A DNA stretch of 64,000 nt from Montifringilla adamsi (GCA_017590115.1 JAGGNK010011225.1:2109387-2173386), one strand, 5' to 3'; positions 1-14,674 are shown, counted from the first letter of the stretch. Program-made: numbers and translations. The notes: a model not told the origin generated them from the letters alone.

Positions 1-1106
1 AAGCATGAATTATGATTGGGAATTATTTAAAAATACTTTATGAAATGTCAAAGCCTCCCACAATTTTATGGTCATGAAAGAGTACTTCAGTAAAATAACT
101 GCCTTAGTTAAAATCAGATATGAAAATGGCAGTAAACCCAATTTTTTCCCAAAACTACAACATGCAGAAAAAGGAGAAGCATTCAGAAGAGACCAAAAAT
201 TCTGGAATGCAGCACTACAGTCTACATATATCCTTTAGAATTCAGAGTGATAAGAACAAATTTTATAAATTTACTGAGAACAAATTAAATGTAAAATCTG
301 CATTACCAAAAGCTGATATTAACTAAAAGTACTAAAATGACTAAGCAAAATTCACAAATCATACAAATATTATATAAATATTCTACTTTGGTCCTTAAAA
401 ACACACAGAAAAGGAAAAGATAATGTGTCAGTTTTAAGAAAGGTGTAATATCTAAAAGCTAAGAGAGCTGATAGCCAGTAATATCAAGAAAATGAGACAT
501 AGGTCTCCATTCATTAAGTATGTAGGCAACTGACTCTGGCAGCTGTGGAAAAAGCAACTAAGCTCTCTATTGAGAGCAAAAGAATGGGTCAGTCATTATG
601 GAATAGAAATCAGAAAAGCTTTAAGTATGAATGATTAGCTGCCTTAAATAAGGAGATAGAAACTGTTTATCTCAGCAACGACAAATCCTCTGGCGCATCA
701 AGGTTCTACTGATCACCAATGGAAAATGCCTTAGATTTCACTAAAACAATGTTAGGGTGAAGTTTGGGGTATTTTTTGACATATTTTTGAAATATTTTTC
801 AAGACCCTGGAAAGCAGATTTATTTTTAAATCATGCTTGGAGGAGTGACCATAGTAGGAGTTAGGTGGTAGTATATGAATACTTCCTAAATTGTGTGCAT
901 GTTTTATATGATGACAGTTTAGTGTCAGAACTACAAATTATTTCTGCAAGCTTGCATTAAGGATCTCCCTATTTTTTGGTAAATATTCTCATGATTAGGG
1001 TATCATTTTATGTAATTTTTCTCTCTTCTTACTGCCCAATTGACCTGTCATTTTTTTATGCAAAGATGTTACAAGGAATTTGACCTCAGTGTCATTTCTA
1101 CAGTAA
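1..1106. other. Anonymous AT-rich DNA
   Basis: I see no gene, repeat family or RNA here. Open frames are short and uninformative (the longest, 120-326 on the plus strand, is 68 codons and resembles nothing I know). Base composition is AT-rich, as in most of the window. Confidence 0.6.
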
Positions 1107-2490
1107 TTATAAGGGTTTGTTCCTTACAGAAGAATGCCTTTGTTTACTGTTTTTGGGGGAGGAAGCTTTGTCTAGGCCTATACAGCTTAATAAAGTAGGC
1201 CCAAAAAAGAATGCCTGGCTCCCAAGGCTCAGTGAGTGTATTGAACTCACATCCACAAGATCAGTTTCGCCTTCCTTGCCTCCAAAGGTCTCTGGCTGCA
1301 TTTATGGCTCAGCGGATATCACATGGTCTTATTATCTGTGTGAACACAAGTTTGCACCATGCATAGTTTTCACGCAGTGTGCATAGGACAGTCAGCATCC
1401 ACAAAGAACATAATGCCCTGTTATTCTCTGTTTAGCTCCTTGCATTGCAGATTGATGCTGGTACTTCTGTCATTTTTGTGACTTGTTTCATTTTTTTCAC
1501 CTCTACATCTGCTGGTAATGTTCATGACAGAGACATGATGTTCATCACAGAGATGTGATGCTACTTTGATGCTACTACTGGCCTGCTCATTGGATATAGG
1601 GATCTGAGGGTCTTCCTTTGCAGATAATGTCCTTGACAGACTGCCTGGAGGGACAATTAGGCGAACGTCTCCCAAATTTTATGGACTGATGGACTGACAA
1701 ATTTAACCTCTGAGGGCAGGTCCACATCAGAAAACAGGTTTATCTTGACAGCTCTGTGTTTTTGGAAGAGAGTCAGTGTGCACAGTTTGTACTGTAAGAA
1801 AATCACTAACGTCATGGCACTTCTTTGCTGTGTCTCCTGCAGCCTGCAGTGTAGGGGTTGTGGGCTCTGTCTGCCTGCATATTAGAAGATGTTCTGCTCT
1901 GTGGTGTTGCTGCCCAGACACACAGAGATGTAGTGATATCCTCTGCCATTATTACCGAGACGTTACCTGCTGCTTCTGCTGAAGCAGTGCCATCTGAGGT
2001 GCTGCACATTGGGTGCCCAGTGCTGAGTGGGTGTTCACAAGATTGCTATGAAAGCCAGTCTCTTACTACAAATTCAAACTGTAGAAAAACTTTGAAGCAG
2101 AACACCTGTGTCCTGAACTCCACCTGTTCATGAAGAGCCAAGAAATTGGCAAGTGCAAAGGGACAGAGGGTCCTGCTTCATGGATAAACATATGAGTGGA
2201 GCTGATGTTGAAAATAAGGATATCAGGAGAGTTGGGAAGTTTTGGGGGAGAATATGTCATGGATATTTGCCACTTAAGACAACCAAAGCCTAAGAGCATA
2301 TCTTTCTTTCAAGCGGTATGTGAGAAACATTTTCTCTTCTGTACAGCAGCTTGTGTGCCCTCAGATGGATCTAGAAGGGATCACAGACCCCTTTGTAGCC
2401 TTGTATGGCATGAATATTCCTGCTTGGAGGGAAGTATGTGCAAGCTACACAGGGAAAGGTGTATGAAAATTAGAGATAAAAGAGACTGAC
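1107..2490. other. Less AT-rich anonymous segment, possible decayed sequence
   Basis: This stretch is visibly richer in G and C than its flanks and carries overlapping 60-97 codon open frames on both strands (for example 1,421-1,675 on the minus strand and 1,858-2,133 on the plus strand). No frame stays open and none resembles a protein I recognise. A pyrimidine-rich run before CAG near 1,841 looks like a splice acceptor, but no matching donor or continuous frame supports an exon. It could be an old, unrecognised repeat, a decayed pseudogene or a non-coding exon; I cannot choose. Confidence 0.3.
1520..1559. repeat. Two imperfect 20-bp tandem copies
   Basis: The unit GTTCATGACAGAGACATGAT at 1,520-1,539 is followed directly by a copy differing at three positions. 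It is a small local duplication inside the less AT-rich segment. Confidence 0.6.
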
Positions 2491-5400
2491 TGCTTTTTTC
2501 TGAACTCAGTAATATCAGTATCATGGCTAATGTGATCATGTTCCCCAGAGATATACTGGGAAAACATTTCTGTTCATGACAACTCTTTTTTCCAGAGAAA
2601 AGGCCCAGTGACAGTGACAGGTGGGAAATGGAAGTAAGATGCCATATAAATAGACATGAAGTGGAGATTTTTGGCAGACAGGATAATTAAACACTCAAAC
2701 AATTGTGCTGGAACATACTATAGATTTTTAAAAGACTCTTCAATGAACTACAGCTTTAAACAACTATGAGCTTCATTCAGAAACTTCTAGATAAGGCGGT
2801 CCAGCATGTAATAGGCAATTAAACTGAATATATGACCCTAAAGGTGCATTTAGGTTGTAAAAGCTAGGAAGGTGCCTCTTGAAACTTCTTACTTGCATCT
2901 AGTGGTCAATTTTAATCATGCATGTCAGTCAGTGAAGGTGGAAAATTAAACTGCCCCTTTATGGGAGTTTTTTTCTTAATATCTCATCAGAATTTATGCA
3001 TTAGAATTGTTGGCTTCTCTACAGTCTCCTTGTTCTCTCTTTTAGATCAGATCTTGATAAAAAGATAGGTAATGTTGCTCCATCTCTCTTTGACCCCATT
3101 ATCACAGGTCTATATTAATTCTTGCCAATCTGGGGGATTAGAAGTGATCAGCATTTTTGAGGCTTGCAACAGTTGAAACAACACACACTTAACTCTTTCC
3201 CTGTATTTTTTTCATAAATAGTCTCACTTTTATTACCAAAAATGTTAAATTGACTTAAAGCTACTGGATATGATAATTTCTTCCTGCTGGATCATGTCAC
3301 AATTAGGCTGGTAACATGAATAGAAAAATTATGCCTTGTATTTCAGTTTTGGTCTATATTCAGAGTTTGTGTTCAAGGTATCTAATGTTTCCTCCCTGAA
3401 CAGATGAGTGGTTTTAAAAGTTTGTGGGTGCTTGGGACACATTCATTCTTTTAAGCTGTGCTTATCAGTATGCACAGTGATATAAAATACAAGCTATTTT
3501 CCAAGGTTCAAATAGGAGCCTACTATATACAGTATAACAAATACTTCTCAACCTTCTGACTGTGATTTAATAGCTTTACACTCATGGAGCCCAATATTAT
3601 GTTTCTTTTTGAAATAAAAGTCAATGACAGGGGTTGTTGTCAGCATAAAAACTTTCTGCAGGAGAAAAGCAGAAAATGCATTTTTTTGTTGAGTGTAAAT
3701 TCAAATACAGAACTCCTCGTCTATCATCACTTCAGTTGAGGGTTTCAGACCACTTAATGATTCCTCCCCTGCATATTCTTCAGTCAGCCACCATAGTTTG
3801 GATGCAGTCCTGGAAGCCTAGTTAGTAAGGAGAAAAGATCATAACATGAGATTTCCAGAAACAAGCTCAGGACAAGAGTTATTGCTGCAGCTTCTTTTTT
3901 CTCTCTGTTCTGTTTTATCTGTGTGAAACAGCTGGCTGAAACCATTTTCTAGTGCAGTAAGACAAATACGTAGCAACAGCTTCAGTGCTGCAAATTCATT
4001 GTAGTGTAAATATAACATTGTTCAACTTGTTTTCTGGTAGTACAATGATGTTTTCTACCTCAAGGTGCCTGGTGTCTTCTAGTAACCCTGACTAAATCTC
4101 AATGAATTTTTTATGTCATTATCTTTTTACACTAACAGAGGTTAATTCTCAAGGCAGTTCTCAAGTATATGCACAGCTAAGTTTTACTGCAGATTCAGTT
4201 CAAGTGTATAGACAGCGCAGGCCTTGAAAATGAACTTAAGGGATTGCTCATTAGAGCAGTGGTCAGAAACACTAATCATCTGTGTCTGTCTTGTTCACAA
4301 ACTCCAAGTTCAAAGGCAGCTATTGGTCTCCAGGGAATACTCAAATGTTGTGTTGGAATCAGAGTGGCTGAAGAATTACATTTTCTTCTCAGCCTGTTAC
4401 TATTGCTAATGCAAATTCATTAAAGCATTCAAGAATAAAATGAAAATGCCCTATCTACCCACAGAAGTTGTGTTCTGGTTTCTTTTATAAAATTGACATG
4501 TAAGAACTGTGTCTGAAGTCAAACCATGGTGCCAGGCAGAACTTACTGTATCTGCTTTATTTTTGTAACTACGTCCTTTGTTAAGGTGAGGGATAGAGAA
4601 TATTTAAAACTATTCAATATATTGAATATTTGAACCATTTCTGAAGGGCTGATACTTAAGCAATTCCCCCATACTTACATTTCTCCCATCCCGGATTAAG
4701 ACTGCATTTTGTGCAAATTCTCTGACCATGATTCCACATTATGCAAATTTGATAGCTTAAAAAAAAAAATGGAAGAAAAACCACAGGCATACTAGAAGGA
4801 AATAGAACTTACTCTCTTACACATGCTCCATAGTATGAAATATTAACTTGTAACTTTTTATAATACAAACTGTTTGTGTTTCTTCTATTCTTCTCATAAC
4901 AATATATATTTTAAGTAAGTCCACTCATGAGTCTGAACATTTATTTTCCATTTCACTGCTGTTCTCAATTTTCTCTGCAGGCATCTACAAGGCATGCCAC
5001 ACATTTTCTGTCTTCTGCTGTGAGAATGCAGTAAACATGAACAAAAAACTATGGCACATTTGTTCTGTATTACTGACCTTTGCATGATTTTTTAAGCAAA
5101 ACTAACCTGAAAAATGAAATGAGATTTGTATACTATAAAAATTATAACATATTTATTTTCAAGGTCCAATTGTTTCTAACATGCTAAATGCTTGCTAAGT
5201 TATCTAGTAGTCTTGCTAGGAACTTAGTAGTTATTATGGCTTAGACTCTTTGGTTAGCAAACATAATTTTACAGTTAAAAATAAATTTATTCCATTTATT
5301 TGCACACTTAAGGGCAAAAGCCAGCTTGAAATTGTATTTTGGTATTTTATCTACCTATGTGAATTGCACAGCCGGCAACTCAAAAGTTAATGAACCACAC

Positions 5401-8400
5401 AGGGCAGTTAGAAACCAATGGTCCATAGGAACTTTAATATGTTGTACATACAACCATACAGTTCCTCCTAATTCATTTATTTTTTGTTCTCTCAAGTGAG
5501 GTATTTCTGCATTAAATAGAATCTAAATCAGCTGTGTATACACAAACTTGAAAATATATATTTTCAAGTAAAATAAGGAAATAGAAGCAGCATAGCTAGA
5601 TGTTAAAAACATGCAGATGTGAATTCAGAAGCATGCAAAAAGTTAATGTGTTGATATGATACAAAAATACTTTTCTATTTGTTTTCTTCCCTTCTGTCTT
5701 AAGAATCAAACATCCAACAACAAGCTATGTTAAGCAATATGTCCCAAAACAAGGATATCTCCCTGAATGCCACAAAGGGCTGGAATAAAACTGAGCTGCT
5801 AATAGCTGATGACAGTGTTTGCCTGCAGGTTTAATAAATCCCTGAATGGATGTTTCTCAGTGTCTGCTTCAAAACCTACTTGGCCTTCAGAGCTGACTGA
5901 GTAGCATCAATGGGAATATCGCAACTTTGAAAAAAAGCAGTTCCAGCACAGTAATGCAGTCTTAATATATCCCATTTCAGCAAAAGAAAGCCTTGCTTCT
6001 GAGTTACAATGAAATCTTGCAAAAATTTCAGAGATAACCTTTGTTTAATACAAAACAATTTTGACTCTGGAAGGATCTGAGTGATCATAGAGATTTTAGT
6101 TATGCCTATTAATCAAATGGAACTTAGAAGACTTTAAAAATTCTGTCACATGTCTATCAGCATGTGGGAGCTTACTGAGGGAAGCAAAGGAGTTAATGTT
6201 CAGAATAAACAAGTGGTATAAAAATACAAAGAATTCAAAACTTCCTGATGAAAAACTTCCACTTATAATCCAAATGACAAAAGCAGAGGACAAGTATAGT
6301 AAGTTTACAAGCCAAGATATTCAGATTCTTAGACCGTAAAGTTTTAAGATAATTCTTACAGAACTACCAAAGTAGTTAGCTAATAACAACATATATTAAA
6401 AAAAAATAAAATCACAGTATAAAGAATGAAATATAGTAAAGTACTATACAACAGATCTCTACAAAGCAGTTTGACACATTTTGTAGAAAGGTGTTACATG
6501 CTATAGCAACTAACAATCGCTGCTAAGACTGTTGAGGCAGCACAGATTGAAAATGAATGAATCAGAAGTAGTGTCAAATGGCTGATTTTAGGAAAAACAA
6601 TGTTGCACACTACACTCGCTTTTATACAGAAATATTATAAAGAGATATTTCCTTGCTACCACAAAATTAGATCATTCTCAAACAAACAAACAAAAAAAAG
6701 TATATATATAAGATATTTTAGTAGCATTTCCAGTTCAGGGAATGGTTAATTCAAATATTGGCCGGCACCAGTATATGCAGTTATGTTCTTTTTAATTTAG
6801 TTCCTGTTGAATCTTTGGGACAAAGCTTTAATTACGATGCTGAGTAAGAGTTCTCTGACTTACAGGAGCTGACACATTACTGCACTTTTGCTCAGGTTTT
6901 CATTACTTTGCAATTAGTAGTTAGAAATTAGTTAGCAATTAATAGTAGAGGTATTTTTTCATTTTCAACACAAAAGGACAGCATTTTTGTAGAGTCCAGC
7001 CTAAGTATAAACAGAGCTCTCAGCTGTTCTGTATTTTTTACTTTCATTTTAGAAAAATGTAAGGAACTTAGATTCTCAATGCCTTGTCTTTTATTTGCAT
7101 CCTAGTCTTTCAGCTATTTTACACTTCAAAATAAACCCAAGTGAATGTAGTACAACAATTTAGGAGCAGAAATGCATGGAATCTCATTAAAGTTGTCTGA
7201 ATGAGGACAAGTATTATTGTCTGCATATTTTCCTTGATGAGTGAAGTACAAAGAGATGAAACTATCTGATAGTAGTTCTAAATAGCAATAGCAGTCTGAA
7301 CTCAAATATGATTTGCAGCATAGAGACTTTTAGACTGAATATGCTTTTGAAGAAATGCCTTACATAGAATATTTCTAAAATTTAAAATTATCTGGTACTT
7401 TTAGAAACAAAGATGAGGATTGAAGTGGTTCTTGGAGAGTTTCAAAGGGGAAACAAAAACTCAAGACATTTAGGTGCTGACATTCTACTTTAGGAACCAA
7501 TTGTAATTTTGATTTTAGTTCTGAGTTTGTGACTAGAGCAGGAATGCAGTTTTCACAAAAATGTTGTACTACAAATTGGGACTGAAATCACTATCTGATT
7601 TTCTTCTAGATATTTGTTCGTACAGTGCAAAGACAATGTGATAGACTGAAATGTTGATGGTTAATGTCACAAACAATTGGCCATTTCCAAAGCAAGAGGG
7701 TGCTTTGCTGATGATATGCAAGGAAGCATCCAGGTGCAGAGGGGGTGTGCACTCACCACTGAAGCAGCAAGCTGGGTTTTGAGCCAGATAAGGGAAGAGG
7801 AAGATAAGACACAGATGCTGCAAAATGAGATAGTGCTCTTTATCAAGCCAGTGTTCTCCCTTACAAAGCTGGCTCCCTGTAAATCCCCCTGTACACACCG
7901 GGGGAGGTATTGGGACATTTATACATGGGCTTGAATGTGTTCATCCCTTCTGATGGGGCATGACTGGTTAGACTATGCTGGCAAGAGAGGCAGTGGTCAT
8001 GTCTTACAAGGGGCCATAAACCTTTGATGACATCAAAGATCCCTGATTGTGCACTCATATCTGGGCTCTTCCACCAGAGAACTGTGCATGGTCCACACTG
8101 TTTTAAGAGTTAAGCTTCCCACTTCAGGTGTTCTCACATGAACATGAGCATTTATTAACCCACTGAACTTTGTGTTACATGGACTTCTCGCCCCTGCTAA
8201 AGTCTTTGACCATCAATTCAATCAACTGACATCAAAACTGGAACAATCAAGTCTTATCTTTGGGTCCACAGGTGGTGATATCTTTCCTCTTTTCTATCCT
8301 TCTGCTCTTATCCTTTCTTTCTCTCTCTTTTTTTTCTGTATACATTTTCTTAATTGTTATTTTTATGTTTTTATATTGCTATATTTCTACAGATAATAAC

Positions 8401-10456
8401 AAAAAGGGCTACATACCTCATTTTCACTGCAACCAAATTGTTCTAAAATAGACCCTACATGTATATATATACACATGTTCATATAAAGGCACCATTCATT
8501 CAGCATCATATCACTCTAATCTACTCCAAGAGATCTATTAACAAGAACAGTTGCCTTTGCCTTCAGGGGCAGGTTGTAACACACAAGCATTTCAACTTTA
8601 AAAATTAGTGAGAACAGGACAAGGAAAATGTAGTGCCTTTGAATTTATGTATGTACCAAGGCTTTTTTCAACACAAATATGCTAAGACCACTGAAAAGAG
8701 AGAGGCCACAAGTTGCTTACTTGTGGAAGGATTAGGTGAGTTGAATCTAGTCCAATACTGTTTTATTTCATTTTGCTTCCCTGCACATGAAAACAAAGAT
8801 TTTCTTTTCTTACAGCAGTACACACATTGGGTATTTCATATTATTAAAAAATGTCCAATCCTCTCATTTTTGACCAATGAAAAATTACAGGGATGTAAGA
8901 TGACCAAAGCAAACCAAAACCAACACTTTTCCTAGTATTTTGACTGGGAATCAATAATCAGTAATTTGTGTTTAAAAAGCCAATCATGCCATGGCTACAT
9001 TTTAAGTGTAATGTTTCATGATGATTATGATGATTTTGCGATACAAAATGTTTGGTGGTTATGCAATAAGAATTATCTACTAACATAGTAAAAAAGCTTT
9101 TCCCAACTTTTGCTTCCAAATCTGGCCTGGATCCCCACTTTTCCAAGAGAAAAGGGAAAATTAGCACATGATACCAGCCTCCATCCTGTGTCTGTGCTGG
9201 GAAACAAAGCTTAGGAAAAAAATATCAACTTCAGACTTTCTTTTAGTGGATACTACATTTTCTTAGATGGGAGATTCATCCTCAGTGAAGCACAAAGGAC
9301 TACAGAAAACTTCTTGACCTGCTGACAAAAATAGGTGAAGAGGTGCAGCCTGTATGTCGATTAAAAAGGAGGAGAAACATTACCCTGCTGACCAGTGCAA
9401 AAGGGCACATCAGTGGATTACTCAATCCTCAGCCTGTCAGTCCATTAAGGTCACTAGGTTTTGAAGTGCTGTTCACTGCATTAAAGAGTACAAGGCTTAA
9501 ATGCACTTGCTCACTACTTTAGATACAAAGGTACAAGGACATCCTTCTAGTTCTTTTCAGTTTTCATATCCACATTTTCTTCAGTTTTGTTATCCTTGCT
9601 TAGTCACAATCCTGCCTCCAGCTGAAATAACCAAATCCACAAAACTAGATATAAGGGCTCTAATAGCTAAAACTCCACAAGGAGAAAGAAATGTACAAAA
9701 ATTGCTGCTACTACACAGCTGAAAGCATAGCATGGTTGCTGACTTAGAATCCCTGGGTTGAAGAGGCTAGCCTGCAATTGCAGGAATTGAGACTTGATAA
9801 TTATCATGTCCATTTCAGTCTTTTATCTTGTCAAGTGTGCTTTGGTCAATGGCACCAAAGACTGTTTTTATTCTTTAGAACAGGAAAAAATTCTTTCAGA
9901 TCTTTGTCAAGTAAGAAGCATTCAGAAATAAGAAATGTAAAGCATTAGACATACTGCAATGAGATAGGGAGACTTTCTTTTACTGCCTACCTCATTGTTG
10001 ACTTTTGAGTTTAGTATTCCAAAAGGCAGGATTTAACAATTACATCTCAAGGGGCAATTTTAAATATTACATGGATGGGGCTATGTGCAACTAGTAAATA
10101 TAAGAAGAAAAGAAATTGTCTGGATGAACTTGGTTTATTTGGAGAAAAAAAAAATTGCATCCTTTTCCCAAGCTATTTAGTAATTATCTTGGAATATTTT
10201 TTTCTTCAGTTGTCAGTTTCTGGAGGAAAATAAGTTGTTGATTTTCAGTCTTTTTAGTTAAAAAACTTCAGGTGAAGGACATAATTGATAAATCAAGCAA
10301 TGGCATTGGGGTTTTTTTTATCATTTTCTAGAAATAAAGCTGAAGGTGCCTTGAAAAGTATACTATAGAATTGGAAAACATGGGAAAAAAATAGCTCATT
10401 TTCCAAGGCCTTTTCACAGTAATATGACCCTCCAAGCTAATTGTTTCAAAAGTAAA
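2491..10456. other. Anonymous AT-rich DNA, no gene seen
   Basis: About 8 kb without a recognisable gene or repeat family. The segment 7,560-8,130 is a little less AT-rich and has overlapping open frames on both strands (up to 109 codons, 7,569-7,898 minus), but they share the same bases in different frames and look accidental. Short homopolymers and AT dinucleotide runs occur throughout. Confidence 0.5.
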
Positions 10457-10488
10457 TAAAAAAAAAAAAAAAAAAAAGAAAAAAAAAG
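10457..10488 (+). repeat. A-rich homopolymer tract
   Basis: A run of about 20 A preceded by AAAT and followed by further A-rich sequence. No processed gene copy is recognisable upstream, so I treat it as a simple tract and not as the tail of a retrocopy. Confidence 0.7.
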
Positions 10489-13400
10489 AGCCTAATTAAT
10501 TTTTGAGAGTAAATAAGAATAAGATGTTGTTATAATCAATGTCAAGAGAATGGACTGATTTGAACTTTCTTGAAGTGCAAAGTGTATAAAGAATATGAAA
10601 ATACAGATAAACCAACTTATTTTACTTACATGAAGAATGTCTGTGTGTATGTATTAAATAACAGGTTTACATTATTGTTCTATGCTAGGGAATGGAAATC
10701 TCTTGCAGCCCTTGAACATATTCCCAGTATTATAATTTCCATGGCTTCATACCTTGAAGACTTCTTTTTTGTTCCTGACATGAAATCCTACCTGCATAGA
10801 AATCTTCAACAAAGTTTTTATTGCCTCAAACTATTGGAATGTATGTGCATTGCACAATGAAGGAAATGTAGTCTGGAAGCACCATAAGGATCTTAAGCAA
10901 AAAAAAAAACATCCTAATGGTATTGGACTCTTGAGATAAGTGGTAGTTGATTTGGGTTTTTTGTTTGCTTGTGTGCAATTATGCCTGAAGAACTACTTTT
11001 ATACTTTTAGAATCCATTTTGATGAGCACCTTATCTGTCAGACTGATCTGTCCAAAAATGCTCAAGCAAACTGTAAGTTTGTTTTGTATTCCTTCATCTT
11101 TGTATAGATGTAGAAATAATATAAATAACGTCCACTCTTTTCACAATTGTGGAAAAGTGCAGCTGTATGTTTGAAAGTTTAGATATAAGTACTCTCAAGT
11201 TTCCTAAAGATGACAGTGCTTATGTATCTAATGAATATTTTTCAGGTGAACAGAATTTTTTTAAAACTTTTCTGCTTAAATATTATAAAAAACCTAGAGT
11301 GTTGGATTTCTCTTTTTAAGTTTTTTTGGACTTGCAAAAAAATTTTAAAAGAACATTTGTTGTCTACATGTGCATATTCTTTTTTGTTGTTAAATCAGCT
11401 GAAATGATATTCAGTTACACAAGAACTTAAATTTCAACACTGACGAAGCTGATTAAGACCTATTCAATCAGGCTGTAGTGTGATCAAATTTGGTCTGAAA
11501 GGTCAAGGCTAAAATAGCTTCCTATTTCTCCATCTGATGTTTATAATCTCTTAGGTTAAATCCATCTGAGAGAAATTTTCCTTAGACAGAATGACATGCA
11601 TATGGAATGAAGAGGGTGGTAGATTTGCTTTTATGAGGAAATGCAAAGAAAGGGATTTGGAGTATGATTTTGTTCTTCAAGATAAGCAGAGCAAGTGAAA
11701 GGGAGAAAAAAATCCCTGAAATACTCAGGGGAGGGGGTGGGAAGAAAAGAACAAAACTGAAAAAGAGGGATAGAAATGGCAGAATTAAAGACAGCTGGTC
11801 AGACAAGTTATTTGCAATGTGCCAGCATTTTATTTTTGTATTTTGTTTCTTTTCTTTTTATTTGAAATAATCTGTTTTTCTTTATATCTATCTTCATAAA
11901 CATGCCACCATTTCCCTCTCTGTTTTTTTGTTTTTTTTTTATTATTTCTACATTTTTCATGCCTTTTTGTCAAAAGCTGTGTCATTTTGAGAGTAAAGAA
12001 TCTAGTCAAATCTGTGTGCCTTATTCTTCCTGCCTAAATGAGGAGTACCTGGAAACTGAAGTTCTTGAGGGTCTTGAATGGTTTGAACCTTTCTTTGATC
12101 ACTAATATTGGAAACATATTTTGATTTAGCACTGAGTATTAACCTAGTAATTTACCTGCTAGGAATAATAGTTGGACCATTAAGGACAGGAAAGATATTT
12201 TCCCCCCCCTTTTGTTCAGTGTAAATATCAGTATTTTTCCATGATTTTTTTCTGCATTTGACATTTTTGTAATGGCTCATTGCTATACCCACATCAGTTT
12301 CTACCTTTTCCTGGATTTTTTCTCTCCGCTCCTCTCCTCTCCTCTCCTCTCCTCTCCCTTCTTCTCTTCTGTTCTTCTCCTTTGAAATGAAGAAGAAAGC
12401 ATTGACACAAATTACACAAATAATTTTTAAATAATAGATATTTCCTATATTGTCACACCTGGTTTTGTCTGCAGTGAAATTTTTAACTTTGTCCACAAGT
12501 ATAGCTGCAATTCTCCAGCCTGTCTTGATCAGAAACGATGAGCAGTGCGATGGTGAGATGTTTTAATGTTTGCATTTGCATGTCAGTTTTGTAATTAAGC
12601 ATTTGTAAATTCACACTGAATACTTTTAGAATTAGGATCAGGAATGCTCTCCCTAAGCTACATGGCTCCAGCCCCACCTTGGAGGGACTGCTAAATATCA
12701 GAGAAGTCTGTTAACAACAGCTGAGCAGATCCACAGGACTCCTTTGCTTTACCAGTAGCTTAATCCCCTGTGCAACATCTTTACCCGGATTTGTGTGAGA
12801 GACCACTATTTAGCATTCAGTAAGTAGACAGGGCTGTTCTCCTACAGTGATGACCTCCCCGACCTACTAGAGGAAACCAAAAATTACACTGATCCATTAG
12901 AAAGATTAAGACAAAGACAATAATAGCTGCTGTGATTTATCTTTTTGTTTTCATGAAAAGTTCACAAGTTTGCCAAAAATGACAGACAGGAATAGATAAT
13001 CTCTGCTTTTTATCACTCAGATCAGACAACCTTAATGTTACCAATGAAAAGACAAATACCATGCTTCTATTTGTGGAGGCCGAACAAAGAATAGATCATC
13101 CTTTTCCCCTTAGGAAACATAAAGTTTAAATTCTTTACTTTGAGGACCAGAGTAATAATTCAAGTGACATTTGGCAAGGTGAAACAAATAGACAGTTATT
13201 ATTACTAATGTACATTTGTTTCAGTATTTGACACAGACAAGGTCAGAGAGCACTGACCATTTCCTCTACAGAACTTCTGCAGTCAATCAGGGTATGTAAC
13301 TTTCAGTGAAATATCTATGCGTACAGGGATATTGTAGGTGATATTAACAGCAAAATTAGATGGAACTTAATTTTTTTATAATTTGCTGGAAATTTATTCA

Positions 13401-14017
13401 TCCTTCTGTCAACTCAATTGAGTCTGATTATAGAATTATCTGCTGCAATCATCACACATTTGAGGAATATCAAAGCTGGGTAATTAAAAATAGCAAAGCT
13501 GTGCAAATAATTTACTAATAAAGGTGAAATGGCACAGTTTTGTTTTAACCCACTTAGCAAAGAGGTTAAAAAAAGTGAAGAAATGGTTTGGGATTTTAAG
13601 GGGGAGGTTGCTGAATTCATGTTTTTTTGGGGTTGTGTTTGTCTTTATTTTTAATTTGCTGCAGAGGTATGAATTTAGATAGCTCGAGCTTATGGGACAT
13701 GACACCCCCCATCATGGAAAGATGGAGGAAGGAAAAGTTAATATTAAACATGAAGACTCATGTAGTCTCAGTCTAATTCTTGTAAGAACTATATAGGAAC
13801 AAGGAAATATTTTTTTGCAGTAATTTTTTTAGCATTAGAAATAATATTTCCAGGCTCTGTCAGAAGACAGTGTATGAATCTATTGCCCTTTCTTTAAAAT
13901 GTAAGATTCTATAGTTATTCTATAAAATAATCTGTTTGAGTATGTTACTATGTTAATGTTTTTCATGCAGTGTCCTCCAGGATAATTTACAATACTAATA
14001 CTTTAATTGCTGAGTAA
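10489..14017. other. Anonymous AT-rich DNA with low-complexity patches
   Basis: No gene seen. The stretch 11,693-11,780 is purine-rich on the plus strand and contains three closely spaced G runs (11,727-11,741). A pyrimidine pentamer microsatellite lies at 12,329-12,358. Open frames of 60-114 codons are present on both strands but run through these low-complexity stretches. Confidence 0.5.
12329..12358. repeat. (CTCCT)n microsatellite
   Basis: About six tandem CTCCT pentamers within a longer pyrimidine-rich stretch. The complementary purine strand accounts for the Arg/Glu-rich open frame at 12,152-12,496, which is therefore not a gene. Confidence 0.9.
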
Positions 14018-14165
14018 ATGAGGCTGGGAAGTCTAGTCTAACCCCTCTGCTCAAGGTTAGCTAGAGCAGATTACCCAGGACCATGTTAAGTTGTGCTTTA
14101 AATATTATTGAAAATAAGACTCCAAAATCCCTCCAGGCAACTTGTTCCATGTATTTTTGAATATC
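14018..14165 (-). mobile_element. CR1 LINE fragment, old, 3' region
   Basis: Read on the minus strand this matches the CR1 3' region, including the segments that in intact copies read, in reverse complement, 'ctgctcaagcaggg...tagagcaggttgcccaggacc' and 'ctctgggcaacctgttccagtg'. Here they are diverged: the 'cagattacccaggaccatgtt' and 'aggcaacttgttccatgta' parts are still clear. Both ends fade into anonymous sequence. It has no coding potential. The divergence suggests it is older than the CR1 copy 0.5 kb downstream. Confidence 0.75.
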
Positions 14166-14416
14166 GGCACATATATATATCCTAACTGACTAAAATCTGT
14201 ACTCCTGGATGGATCTGTGCCTGAATCCCCTTTTTTCATTTTGGTACTGGACACTTACTTTAAAGAACACTAAGAAATTCCAGAAAATACCTTAACCTCA
14301 GTTAATAGTAAGGCAACTACAAAAGAAAGGTATTTACTAGCACAGTCAAAAACTTGAGGACATTCTAATTTTTATTTTTATAAAATAAAAAAATACCACT
14401 AAAATGTTCTATGTGC

Positions 14417-14434
14417 ATATATATATATATATAT
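14417..14434. repeat. (AT)n microsatellite
   Basis: Nine AT dinucleotides in a row. Confidence 0.9.
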
Positions 14435-14674
14435 CTGTATTTGTGTTCCTTTTTTGCAGAAAAATCCAAACCAAACCAAAGCACAATACCCAGTAATAGA
14501 TCACAGAGAACTAGCTGACAAGTCACTTGCATTTGTTGTTGCACAAAAATGAACATCGTTAACCATCATAACTTTAGGGAACAACGTTTTAAAATATTAT
14601 CCTTTTGACTTCCCATGTCCTGGTTTGACCATTTTTTGGATGCAGAATGGGAATAATGGGATGTGAATAATTAA

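Noticed and set aside
10457..10488. Poly(A) tail of a processed pseudogene
   Set aside because: No gene-like sequence upstream and no flanking target duplication seen.
12152..12496. 114-codon Arg/Glu-rich minus-strand frame
   Set aside because: It runs through the (CTCCT)n microsatellite, which produces the charged repeat.
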